Origin: Parvularculaceae bacterium
Lineage (GTDB): Bacteria > Pseudomonadota > Alphaproteobacteria > Caulobacterales > Parvularculaceae
DNA: 7,552 nt
Assembly: GCA_027080545.1 (NCBI GenBank)
Contig: JALWRV010000131.1
Coordinates: 1 to 7,552 of the forward strand
Direction of reading: 5' to 3'
Shown: positions 1-6,121 of the stretch, one piece after another
Position numbering within the stretch: position 1 is the first letter of the stretch
Layout of the letters: the number at the start of each line of letters is the position of its first letter
The notes under the pieces: generated by a model
Database searches by the model: none
What the model was told of the DNA's origin: nothing
What the model saw: only the letters and a program-made list of their open reading frames with translations
Translations under genes and position numbers: made by a program

Positions 1-2
1 GG

Positions 3-635
3 GGGGTGTGGTTGATGCAAGATTTTGCCAATATCTTTGTCTTTCTGCCCCGCCAACTAAGCGCTGCTGAAGGGATCGGCGCCTTGGCCGTCATAACCGC
101 CTTGCTCGCCTATACGTTTTGGAATCGCGGCGGGCCCGTGCAAAAAATCCTCCAGTCGAAAACCTCGGTAGATGATATTCGCTCGGCCACAGTGATCAAT
201 TTTGTCTATGCGTCTTTGTTGTTCTTTTTCAAAGAGGTCTCCGACATCCCCATGTCGACCACATGGGTGTTTTTGGGCCTGATTGCTGGGCGCGAATATG
301 CTTTCGCCTTGACTATGCGAGCTGTCAATCTGGTCTCTACGTTTAAAATGACCCTATCAGATGTGGCCAAAGCCTATATCGGGCTGGTCATCTCAATCGA
401 CCTTGCGCGTGGCTTGCCCGCCTTGTCCAAGGCGATCGGCGGCGAAATCGCCATGGGTGATATATGGCGTGATATGGCCCCAGCAGCGGCCACGGCGAAC
501 TTCATCTGTTCGGCCAATCTGCTGCTGATTCCGGTGTTTTTCTTCCTCATCACCAAGTCGAAATTGTCAATGACTATATTGGCACCGCTTTTCGCTTTGG
601 CGGCGTGGGCTTTTTTCACCTTCCCAATCGCCTAG
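3..635 (+). CDS. C-terminal part of a multi-pass membrane protein, PiT-permease-like (5' truncated)
   Basis: The frame is open to the left edge, so the GTG at 6 and the ATG at 15 are probably internal codons and only about 210 C-terminal residues are visible. Hydrophobic segments lie near residues 22-38, 60-78, 84-103, 122-140, 163-182 and 188-207 (numbered from the codon at 6), giving about six membrane spans. Between spans two and three is the motif IPMSTTWVFLGLIAGRE. It resembles the conserved P-V-S-T-T-H segment of PiT inorganic phosphate or sulfate permeases, but has Trp where PiT proteins usually have His. From family memory, similar STTW proteins occur widely in Alphaproteobacteria as PiT-like or hypothetical membrane proteins. 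An inner-membrane transporter is therefore inferred, with substrate unknown. It is followed by a promoter for the ribosomal genes, so it is probably a separate transcription unit. Confidence 0.75.
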   Translation, partial: GVWLMQDFANIFVFLPRQLSAAEGIGALAVITALLAYTFWNRGGPVQKILQSKTSVDDIRSATVINFVYASLLFFFKEVSDIPMSTTWVFLGLIAGREYAFALTMRAVNLVSTFKMTLSDVAKAYIGLVISIDLARGLPALSKAIGGEIAMGDIWRDMAPAAATANFICSANLLLIPVFFFLITKSKLSMTILAPLFALAAWAFFTFPIA

Positions 636-670
636 AAGCCCTGATTTTGGGCGATTTTCGAGAAAATGCC
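626..670 (+). terminator. Weak candidate terminator region after the membrane-protein gene
   Basis: Overlapping short inverted repeats surround the stop codon. AATCGCC (626-632) pairs with GGCGATT (650-656) and is followed by TT. GCCC (638-641) pairs with GGGC (649-652) and is followed by GATTTTC. GGC-ATTTT (650-658, one bulged G) pairs with AAAAT-GCC (663-670) around a CGAG loop. They compete with one another and none is a textbook GC stem plus long U-tract, so termination here is plausible but unproven. Confidence 0.35.
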
Positions 671-686
671 ATTGATGAAAAGGGGG

Positions 687-714
687 TTGATTCCCCCCGC
701 TCAAGGGCTATAAA
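687..714 (+). promoter_or_regulatory. Sigma70-like promoter of the rpmI-rplT-pheST operon
   Basis: TTGATT (687-692, 4 of 6 to TTGACA) is separated by 16 nt from TATAAA (709-714, 5 of 6 to TATAAT). Transcription would start near 721, leaving a leader of about 98 nt before rpmI. No better promoter is visible between the upstream gene and rpmI, and infC, which often precedes rpmI, is absent here. A local promoter is therefore expected. Confidence 0.5.
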
Positions 715-725
715 GCCTCCCTTCA

Positions 726-770
726 CTGCGGTCTGGCCAACGGCATGCCTCGATCGCAGAATATCAGACC
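726..770 (+). promoter_or_regulatory. Structured rpmI leader with two crossing stems, possible bL20 operator
   Basis: CTGCG (726-730) is complementary to CGCAG (755-759), and GGTCTG (730-735) is complementary to CAGACC (765-770). The two helices cross, so they are either mutually exclusive or form a pseudoknot. The span also holds the palindromes GGCATGCC (742-749) and CGATCG (751-756). In E. coli and Bacillus, bL20 binds structured mRNA upstream of rpmI-rplT and represses it. A similar role here is inferred only from position and complementarity. Confidence 0.35.
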
Positions 771-818
771 TTCGCCTTGGGGGCTTTGCCCGCCTCGGCC
801 CTATAGAAAGAGATGAAA

Positions 819-1019
819 ATGCCCAAAATGAAAACCAAGTCAGGCGCCAAAAAGCGCTTTAAAATGACCGCATCCGGCAAGGTAAAAGCCGGGGCCACCG
901 GCAAACGCCACGGCATGATCAAGCGTTCCACCAAGCAAATCCGCCAAAATCGCGGTACCGACTTGCTGGAACCCGCTGACGCCAAAATCGTCAAAAAATA
1001 CATGCCCTATAATCGCTAG
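819..1019 (+). CDS. rpmI: 50S ribosomal protein bL35
   Basis: The 66-residue product begins MPKMKTKSGAKKRFK and is Lys/Arg-rich throughout, which is the hallmark of bL35, a small basic protein of the large ribosomal subunit. It carries the usual K-T-K-S-G-A-K-K-R-F N terminus and the mid-protein segment GKRHGMIKRSTKQIRQNR. An in-frame ATG at 813 would add two residues. I chose 819 because it gives the canonical family start and because the purine-rich GAAAGAG at 806-812 then sits 6 nt upstream, whereas it would abut the 813 codon. The stop TAG at 1017-1019 is embedded in the rplT Shine-Dalgarno, so the two genes are almost certainly co-transcribed and translationally coupled. Length and composition are normal for the family. 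Confidence 0.97.
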   Translation: MPKMKTKSGAKKRFKMTASGKVKAGATGKRHGMIKRSTKQIRQNRGTDLLEPADAKIVKKYMPYNR

Positions 1020-1031
1020 GAGGCCCGAACC

Positions 1032-1388
1032 ATGTCACGTGTCAAACGGGGTGTCACCGCCCATGCCCGCCATCGTAAAATCATCAAAGCCGCTAAAGGC
1101 TATTATGGCCGCCGTAAAAATGTCTTTCGTGTTGCCAATCAGGCCGTTGAAAAAGCTGGCCAATATGCCTATCGCGATCGCCGCGCCAAAAAACGCAATT
1201 TCCGTTCTTTGTGGATTCAGCGTATCAATGCTGCTGCCCGCGAACATGGCTTGACCTATTCCGCTTTTATGAACGGCCTTGCCAAGGCAGGGATTGAAGT
1301 CGACCGCAAAATGCTGTCGGATATTGCAGCGCAGGAACCGGCGGCTTTTGCCAGCTTTGTAGAACAGGCAAAAGCAGCGCTGGCATAG
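1032..1388 (+). CDS. rplT: 50S ribosomal protein bL20
   Basis: The 118-residue protein starts MSRVKRGVTAHARHRKIIK and continues with AKGYYGRRKNVFRVANQAVEK, both diagnostic of bL20. This protein binds 23S rRNA directly and is needed early in large-subunit assembly. The N-terminal half is a long basic helix. The C-terminal half (about residues 60-118) is the globular domain, with WIQRINAAAREHGLTYSAFM and a typical AGIEVDRKMLSDIA. The start is fixed by a perfect AGGAGG at 1018-1023, 8 nt upstream and overlapping the rpmI stop. In E. coli and Bacillus, bL20 also represses its own operon by binding mRNA, so the leader before rpmI is a candidate target. Its last codons (CAGCGC at 1375-1380) may take part in an antiterminator for pheS. 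Length is normal. Confidence 0.98.
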   Translation: MSRVKRGVTAHARHRKIIKAAKGYYGRRKNVFRVANQAVEKAGQYAYRDRRAKKRNFRSLWIQRINAAAREHGLTYSAFMNGLAKAGIEVDRKMLSDIAAQEPAAFASFVEQAKAALA

Positions 1389-1391
1389 TTG

Positions 1392-1408
1392 GTTGCCGTA
1401 ACGGTAAC
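1392..1408 (+). promoter_or_regulatory. Small hairpin in the rplT-pheS intergenic region
   Basis: GTTGCCG (1392-1398) pairs with CGGTAAC (1402-1408), seven pairs including one G-U, closing a UAA loop. It lies between the two arms of the proposed antiterminator helix (1374-1381 with 1424-1431), so it could be the inner hairpin of an alternative fold that keeps the pheS terminator open. Confidence 0.4.
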
Positions 1409-1423
1409 ATCGAATTTTAAATA

Positions 1424-1459
1424 GGCGCTGTCACTAAAGGGTGATGGCGCCTTTTCTTT
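1424..1459 (+). terminator. Rho-independent terminator/attenuator just before pheS
   Basis: GGCGCTGTCAC (1424-1434) pairs with GTGATGGCGCC (1441-1451) to give 11 consecutive pairs, two of them G-U, around a 6-nt loop. TTTTCTTT follows at 1452-1459. This is a convincing intrinsic terminator. Only 12 nt separate the U-tract from the pheS ATG, which leaves no room for a promoter that would yield a translatable leader. Read-through from rpmI-rplT is therefore the likely source of pheS mRNA, and the element is best read as an attenuator. pheST attenuation is established in E. coli, where it uses a Phe-rich leader peptide that is not seen here. Confidence 0.8.
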
Positions 1460-1471
1460 GGGAATATAATA

Positions 1472-2548
1472 ATGACCGATCTGGATAGGCTTGAAAAAAA
1501 TCTGCTTCAACAGATTGAGGCGGCAGACAGTGAAGAAGCATTAGAATCTGTGCGGGTGCAGGCCCTTGGCAAAAAGGGGCAGGTCAGTGTGCAGATGAAG
1601 TCTCTGGGCAAAATGTCACCAGAAGAGCGCAAACAAAAGGGGCCATTATTAAATGGTTTAAAAGCGCGTATCGGGGAAGCTATTGGGGCGCGTAAAGAGC
1701 AATTAGAGCGTGCAGCCCTAGAGGCGCGCCTTGCCAATGAACGGGCCGATATAACCCTGCCTATACGCCCACTCCCTAAGGGCAAAATTCATCCCATTAC
1801 CCAAGTCGCCGAAGAGGTTGCGGTTATTTTTGCCGATATGGGATTTGAAATTCGTGAAGGGCCAGACATGGAAGATGATTTCCATAATTTCACGGCGCTT
1901 AATTTCCCTCCAGATCACCCGGCTCGAGAGCTACACGACACGTTTTTTTTGGAGCGCCAAGAAGGGGCCGACCCGATGGTGCTGCGCACCCATACCAGCC
2001 CCGTGCAAATCCGCACCATGATGAGCGAGAAGCCCCCCCTTCGCGTAATCATTCCCGGGCGCACTTTTCGTTGTGATAGTGATCAGACCCATACGCCCAT
2101 GTTTCATCAAGTTGAAGGGTTGGTGATCGATAAGCAAACTCATATGGGGCACCTCAAAGGCACATTGAACGCCTTTATCGAAGCGTTTTTTGAAGTTGAT
2201 GGGGTTGAGACAAGATTGCGCCCGCATTTTTTCCCGTTCACGGAGCCATCGGCGGAAATGGATGTGCGCTATAGCCGGGTCGGGAATGAATTGCGCATTG
2301 GCCAAGGTGATAGTTGGATGGAAATTTTAGGCTGTGGCATGGTGCATCCCAATGTTTTGAAAAATTGCGGCCTTGACCCTGATGAATATCAAGGTTTTGC
2401 CTTTGGCATGGGTATTGATCGCTTGGCAATGCTGAAATATGGCATCCCCGATTTGCGCGATATGTTTGCGGCCGATGCTAGATGGCTGGAGCATTATGGG
2501 TTTGACGCGTTGGATCAACCCAATTTGGCCACGGGATTAAGTCGATAG
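1472..2548 (+). CDS. pheS: Phenylalanyl-tRNA synthetase alpha subunit
   Basis: This is the catalytic subunit of the (alpha-beta)2 enzyme that charges tRNA-Phe in the cytosol. The 358 residues comprise an N-terminal coiled coil (about 1-90) that contacts tRNA, then a class II synthetase core. Visible core elements are THTSPVQ (173-179), motif 2 from TFRCDSDQTHTPMFHQVEG (198-216), FFPFTEPS (253-260) and motif 3 GFAFGMGIDRLAMLKYG (308-324). Ala310 within GFAFGMG corresponds to E. coli Ala294 of the phenylalanine pocket. The protein is about 30 residues longer than E. coli PheS, partly through a C-terminal tail after LEHYGFD, as is common in Alphaproteobacteria. The start has a modest GGGA at 1460-1463, 8 nt upstream and right behind the terminator U-tract. 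An eight-T run at 1943-1950 is a potential slippage spot, but the frame is intact. Confidence 0.98.
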   Translation: MTDLDRLEKNLLQQIEAADSEEALESVRVQALGKKGQVSVQMKSLGKMSPEERKQKGPLLNGLKARIGEAIGARKEQLERAALEARLANERADITLPIRPLPKGKIHPITQVAEEVAVIFADMGFEIREGPDMEDDFHNFTALNFPPDHPARELHDTFFLERQEGADPMVLRTHTSPVQIRTMMSEKPPLRVIIPGRTFRCDSDQTHTPMFHQVEGLVIDKQTHMGHLKGTLNAFIEAFFEVDGVETRLRPHFFPFTEPSAEMDVRYSRVGNELRIGQGDSWMEILGCGMVHPNVLKNCGLDPDEYQGFAFGMGIDRLAMLKYGIPDLRDMFAADARWLEHYGFDALDQPNLATGLSR

Positions 2549-2556
2549 GAAGCGCC

Positions 2557-2751
2557 ATGGCAGACAAGAAAAAACAGACAGGGTTTAATTTTGAAACCGT
2601 CGCTTCTATTGTGGTGATGTTGGTTGGGGCGGTGGTTGAGGCTTGCTATTGTTCGGCTGTTAGCCGCTGTTTTGAGAGCGGTGGTAGCGGTATACCCCGG
2701 GAGACCAAAAATGCTTCCCACGAAAAGGAATTTTCGACTCGTTTAATTTGA
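2557..2751 (+). CDS. Hypothetical small ORF between pheS and pheT, one possible membrane segment
   Basis: A 64-codon ORF begins 8 nt after the pheS stop. Its Shine-Dalgarno AGGAAG (2547-2552) overlaps that stop, the same arrangement seen between rpmI and rplT, which favours real translation. The N terminus is charged (MADKKKQTGFNFE), followed by a hydrophobic stretch at about residues 15-28 (VASIVVMLVGAVVE) that could be a single membrane span. After residue 28 the sequence turns Cys/Ser-rich and polar and no longer resembles a conserved protein. The +2 frame over the same bases is hydrophobic (around LAIVRLLAAVLRAVVAVYPG), so the ORF may be the remnant of a longer membrane protein after an indel. 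I do not recognise the family. A leader role for pheT translation is an alternative. Confidence 0.45.
   Translation: MADKKKQTGFNFETVASIVVMLVGAVVEACYCSAVSRCFESGGSGIPRETKNASHEKEFSTRLI
2664..2681 (+). repeat. Short inverted repeat in the pheS-pheT interval
   Basis: CCGCT (2664-2668) pairs with AGCGG (2677-2681) around GTTTTGAG, with a flanking G-U pair. No U-tract follows, so it is not a terminator by sequence. It lies inside the small ORF. Confidence 0.3.
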
Positions 2752-2784
2752 ACGAATAGGCGATCGTCGGGTAGATCCAAAAAT

Positions 2785-2813
2785 GATGGTAACATCGCTC
2801 TGGAGATAACAGG
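2785..2813 (+). promoter_or_regulatory. pheT translation-initiation region with GNRA-type hairpin
   Basis: GATG (2785-2788) and CATC (2793-2796) flank a GTAA tetraloop. Downstream there are two possible Shine-Dalgarno sites: GGAG at 2802-2805, which at 14 nt is rather far from the pheT ATG, and CAGG at 2810-2813, which is weak but well spaced at 6 nt. pheT initiation therefore looks modest. The hairpin lies just 5' of the ribosome-binding region and could affect access. Confidence 0.3.
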
Positions 2814-2819
2814 TTTAAA

Positions 2820-5216
2820 ATGAAATTTTCATTGTCATGGCTAAAGCGCCATCTAGAAACACAAGCAAGCCTTGAGACGATTGTCGAGACTATGGTGCGG
2901 GTGGGCCTCGAGGTTGAAGAGGTGGAAAACCCGAAAGAGCGCTTAAAAGCGTTTACGGTCGGCCATGTGCTGCACGCGGAAAAGCATCCGGATGCGGATA
3001 AATTAAAAGTTTGCCGGGTGGCGACCATTGATGGCGAAAAGCAAATCGTGTGCGGGGCCCCCAATGCGCGAGCGGGCATTAAAGTTGCCTATGCGCCGGT
3101 GGGGGCCTATGTGCCCGGCATTGATGTCACCCTATCCAAGGCTAAAATACGCGGCGTTGAAAGTCACGGCATGATGTGCTCGGTGCGTGAACTGGAAATG
3201 GGCGACGACCATGATGGTATTTTAGAGGTTGATGAGGCTGCCGCTGTGGGCACCCCCATCGCTGATATCATGGGGTTGGATGACCCGGTGATTGATTTTG
3301 AGGTCACCCCCAACCGCCCAGATACGAATGGCGTTATCGGGGTGGCGCGAGACTTGGCGGCCACCGGTTTGGGGGTGTTGACCGCCAAGCCCACCCCGAA
3401 AATTGAAACCGGTTTTGCCTGTCCGCAAAAAATAGCTCTCAACTTTCCGGATGAGGCAAAAAATGCCTGCACTGTTTTTGCAGGACGGGTGGTGCGGGGG
3501 GTTAAAAACGGCCCAAGCCCAAGCTGGTTGCAAGAGGCGCTGCGGGCAGTAGGGTTGCGCCCTATCAATGCGCTGGTGGATATCACCAATTTTCTATCCA
3601 TTGACCAAGCGCGCCCACTGCATGTTTATGATGTGGCGAAACTGTCCGGCACCGTCGAGGCCCGTTTGGGCAAGGAAGGGGAAAGTTTTGAAGCGCTAGA
3701 TGGCAAAACCTATAAGGTTGATGACACTATGTGCGTGATTGCAGATGAGCGCCGGGTGCTAGGCTTGGGCGGTGTTATGGGCGGTACTTTTTCCGGTTGC
3801 ACCGATGAGACCACAGATGTGTTTATCGAAAGCGCATGGTTCGATCCTACGCGCACTGCCAAGACTGGTCGTAAAACCGGGATCATTTCCGATGCTCGCT
3901 ATCGTTTTGAGCGGGGGGTTGATCCGCAATCTTGTGTGCCCGGCCTCGAACAGGCAACCGATTTAATTTTGCGTTTTTGTGGCGGCGAAGCCAGCGAGGT
4001 GTTTGTGGCTGGCGAAGCGCAGGCTGGCACCAAGCTCATCGAATTTCCGCCAAGCGAGGTCAAACGCCTCACGGGTATGGCGGTTTCAGAGCCGGAAATG
4101 CAACGCATCCTAGAAGCGCTCGGCTTTATTGTTGAAAAGGGCGGCGTGTGGAGCGTGCTGGTCCCTTCTTTCCGCCCCGATATTGAAGGCAAGGCAGATC
4201 TGGTAGAAGAGATTGCGCGGATTGTCGGGTTTGACGGCTTGCCGGAACAAAGCCTGCCTCGGCTTCATGTGGTGGAGCGTCCGAAATATTCTAAAATTCA
4301 AGATCGGGTCCGCCTGGCTCGCCGCGCCTTGGCTTCGCGAGGGTTTTTGGAAACGGTTCTCTGGTCATTTTGTAGTGAAAAACAGGCAAAACTATTTGGT
4401 GGCGGGGCGGCGGCATTGAAAATTGCCAACCCCATTGCCGCTGACCTGTCTGATATGCGCCCCACGGCGCTGCCGGGTCTGCTGGAGGCCCTAAAGCGCA
4501 ATAGCGATCGTGGGCGTAAAGATTTAAACCTGTTTGAAGTGGGTCCCGCCTATCATGATACTACCCCCACGGGGCAACAGAGTTTGGCCGTCTGTGTGCG
4601 GATGAGTAATCCCCCCCGCCATTGGCAGGGTAGCGAAAAACCAGCCGATGTCTTTACCGCCAAGGCGGATGCGATGGCGGTGTTGGATGCTCTCGGTGCG
4701 CCTGTGGAAAATTTACAAGCCACCCCAACCGCCCCGGACTATTATCACCCCGGTCGCTCGGGTCAGTTAGGGCTAGGCCCGAAAAATATTCTTGCCCGAT
4801 TTGGCGAGCTGCATCCTTTTGTCGCCAGCCAATTGGATTTAGAAGGCACAATCATTATGGCTGAAATTTTCCTTGAGGTGATCCCTCAAGGCAAAGCCAA
4901 AGCCACCAAAACCAAACCGGCCTTGGAGAAATCTGATTATCAAGCGGTGGCCCGCGATTTTGCTTTTGTGGTGCCGGAAGATATGCCCGCCGATAAATTG
5001 ATAAAAGCGATCAAAGGGGCAGACAAGAAAATGATTGCGGCGGTCAACCTGTTTGATGTTTATCGCGGTAAGGGTTTAGAGGCTCATGAAAAATCGCTGG
5101 CTATTGAAGTTATTTTTCAACCCAAAGACCACACCCTATCCGATAAGGAAATCGAGGCTTTGGCTGAGAAAGTTATCGCGTCGGCCGGGAAAACCGGTGC
5201 CCGTTTGCGCGGATGA
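2820..5216 (+). CDS. pheT: Phenylalanyl-tRNA synthetase beta subunit
   Basis: This is the tRNA-binding and editing subunit that partners PheS. It has 798 residues, the normal bacterial length, starting MKFSLSWLKRHLE. Domains in order are: B1; an EMAP-type tRNA-binding OB fold (about 40-150, with HPDADKLKVC and IVCGAPNAR); the B3/B4 editing domain (about 212-390); B5 (about 400-475, FRPDIEGKADLVEEIARIVGFD region); the catalytic-like core (about 480-690, LWSFCS, LPGLLEALKRN and LFEVGP); and the FDX-ACB anticodon-binding domain (about 703-797, ARDFAFVV). Editing-site residues known from E. coli are represented by His268 (RPLHVYD), Glu337 (FIESAW) and Ala359, with Ser357 in place of the E. coli Thr, so proofreading of Tyr-tRNA-Phe is expected. 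The 271-nt gap from pheS is larger than usual and holds the small ORF. The stop overlaps the next start. Confidence 0.98.
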   Translation: MKFSLSWLKRHLETQASLETIVETMVRVGLEVEEVENPKERLKAFTVGHVLHAEKHPDADKLKVCRVATIDGEKQIVCGAPNARAGIKVAYAPVGAYVPGIDVTLSKAKIRGVESHGMMCSVRELEMGDDHDGILEVDEAAAVGTPIADIMGLDDPVIDFEVTPNRPDTNGVIGVARDLAATGLGVLTAKPTPKIETGFACPQKIALNFPDEAKNACTVFAGRVVRGVKNGPSPSWLQEALRAVGLRPINALVDITNFLSIDQARPLHVYDVAKLSGTVEARLGKEGESFEALDGKTYKVDDTMCVIADERRVLGLGGVMGGTFSGCTDETTDVFIESAWFDPTRTAKTGRKTGIISDARYRFERGVDPQSCVPGLEQATDLILRFCGGEASEVFVAGEAQAGTKLIEFPPSEVKRLTGMAVSEPEMQRILEALGFIVEKGGVWSVLVPSFRPDIEGKADLVEEIARIVGFDGLPEQSLPRLHVVERPKYSKIQDRVRLARRALASRGFLETVLWSFCSEKQAKLFGGGAAALKIANPIAADLSDMRPTALPGLLEALKRNSDRGRKDLNLFEVGPAYHDTTPTGQQSLAVCVRMSNPPRHWQGSEKPADVFTAKADAMAVLDALGAPVENLQATPTAPDYYHPGRSGQLGLGPKNILARFGELHPFVASQLDLEGTIIMAEIFLEVIPQGKAKATKTKPALEKSDYQAVARDFAFVVPEDMPADKLIKAIKGADKKMIAAVNLFDVYRGKGLEAHEKSLAIEVIFQPKDHTLSDKEIEALAEKVIASAGKTGARLRG

Positions 5217-5887
5217 GCGGGTTGGGCGACTGGCGCGGGGTGCCGCCCCCGCAAAAGAGAACCTTGCAGGGCGCTTATGTGCGGTTGGAAGGATATGACG
5301 AAGCCGCCCACGGGGCCGCTCTTTATCAGGCCCTTGGGGGGGATGCCCATATCAACGATTTTACCAAATGGATGGCGATGGGGCCTTATAGGGATGCGGC
5401 AGATTTCGCGGCGACATTAACGCGCCGCGAGCGCGAAGAGGGATTTGTTTCCTATGCGGTTTTTCCTGAATCCAGTGCGCAGCCTCAAGGTAAAATCGCC
5501 TTTCTGCGCATCCGCCCTCATCATGGCAGTCTAGAATTGGGGGCGGTGGCCTTTGGCCCCAAAATGGCGCGCAGCCGCGCAGCCACTCAAGCGGTCTATC
5601 TGATGATGAGCTATGCGTTCGATGTGTTGGGCTATCGGCGTTTGGAATGGAAATGCCACGCCCAAAACGAGGCCTCAAACCGCGCCGCTAAGCGCTTTGG
5701 TTTTCGTTTTGAAGGTATTTTTCGCAACCATATGGTGGTGAAGGGCCGCTCGCGCGATAGTGCTTGGTATGCGATAATTGATGAAGATTGGCCAAATATC
5801 AAATCGGCTTATGAGCGCTGGCTGGCGCCGGATAATTTCGATGCGGAGGGCAAACAATTGACCCCATTGAAAATAGAAACCGCTTAG
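5213..5887 (+). CDS. GNAT-family N-acetyltransferase (RimJ/RimL-like, Acetyltransf_3 type)
   Basis: The 224-residue protein belongs to the large group of GNAT acetyltransferases that move acetyl from acetyl-CoA to an amine. Diagnostic stretches are LELGAVAFGPKMARSRAATQ (107-126, strand beta4 and the acetyl-CoA-binding turn), YLMMSYAFDVLGYRRLEWKC (129-148), and QNEASNRAAKRFGFRFEGIF (151-170), followed by VVKGRSRDSAWYAIIDEDWP. This is the pattern of RimJ/RimL-related proteins annotated only as GNAT family protein, so the substrate, which could be a protein N terminus, an amino acid or a small molecule, cannot be assigned. The start ATG overlaps the pheT stop (ATGA, 5213-5216). No separate Shine-Dalgarno is obvious, so translation is probably coupled to pheT. 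The link to the Phe-tRNA synthetase operon may be expression convenience rather than function. Length is normal for the family and the end looks native. Confidence 0.9.
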   Translation: MSGLGDWRGVPPPQKRTLQGAYVRLEGYDEAAHGAALYQALGGDAHINDFTKWMAMGPYRDAADFAATLTRREREEGFVSYAVFPESSAQPQGKIAFLRIRPHHGSLELGAVAFGPKMARSRAATQAVYLMMSYAFDVLGYRRLEWKCHAQNEASNRAAKRFGFRFEGIFRNHMVVKGRSRDSAWYAIIDEDWPNIKSAYERWLAPDNFDAEGKQLTPLKIETA

Positions 5888-5897
5888 GGCTTGGCCT

Positions 5898-6035
5898 GAC
5901 GAACAGGAAATTTACGGGGACGAATGCCGTCGCCAAGAGGCCGAGACAGAAGCGTTGATGGCCAATAGGCAAATGGATGCGGTCGCGCGCTATCTGGCCG
6001 CGCTGGGGCGGGTAAAGCGCGAGAAAGGTTGCTGA
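5898..6035 (+). pseudogene. Short coding-like remnant or very small ORF after the GNAT gene
   Basis: A frame open from 5877 to a TGA at 6033-6035 encodes a charged, helix-like sequence. It begins DEQEIYGDECRRQEAETEA and continues LMANRQMDAVARYLAALG and VKREKGC. Codon choice (GCG, GCC, CTG, CGC) resembles the neighbouring genes. No ATG or GTG lies upstream within the frame. The first possible starts are TTG 5955 or ATG 5958, which would give only 25-26 residues and have no clear Shine-Dalgarno. It may be the tail of a decayed gene, or a small protein with an unusual start. I do not recognise it. The GNAT protein appears complete without it. Confidence 0.28.
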
Positions 6036-6121
6036 GGCCCTATGGTTTCGCCCTCTTGGTTCTTGCCTCCCGGTTCTATTGACGATATGAAATGCTCCCT
6101 TGCCCCCTCGAGGTTGGCATC

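Noticed and set aside
813..821. Earlier ATG for rpmI at 813
   Set aside because: It leaves no spacing from the GAAAGAG ribosome-binding sequence and adds two residues not typical of bL35.
1389..1424. Possible leader peptide for pheS (TTG start, 11 codons in frame with rplT)
   Set aside because: It contains a single Phe codon and has no separate ribosome-binding site, so it is not a Phe-attenuation leader peptide of the E. coli type.
1465..1470. Perfect TATAAT just before the pheS ATG
   Set aside because: Transcription from it would start after the ATG at 1472 and the -35 region lies in the terminator stem with poor matches. It is more likely an AT-rich spacer.
2748..2777. Internal promoter for pheT (TTGAAC then TAGATC)
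   Set aside because: The -10 matches only three of six positions at 18-nt spacing, so support is too weak to annotate.
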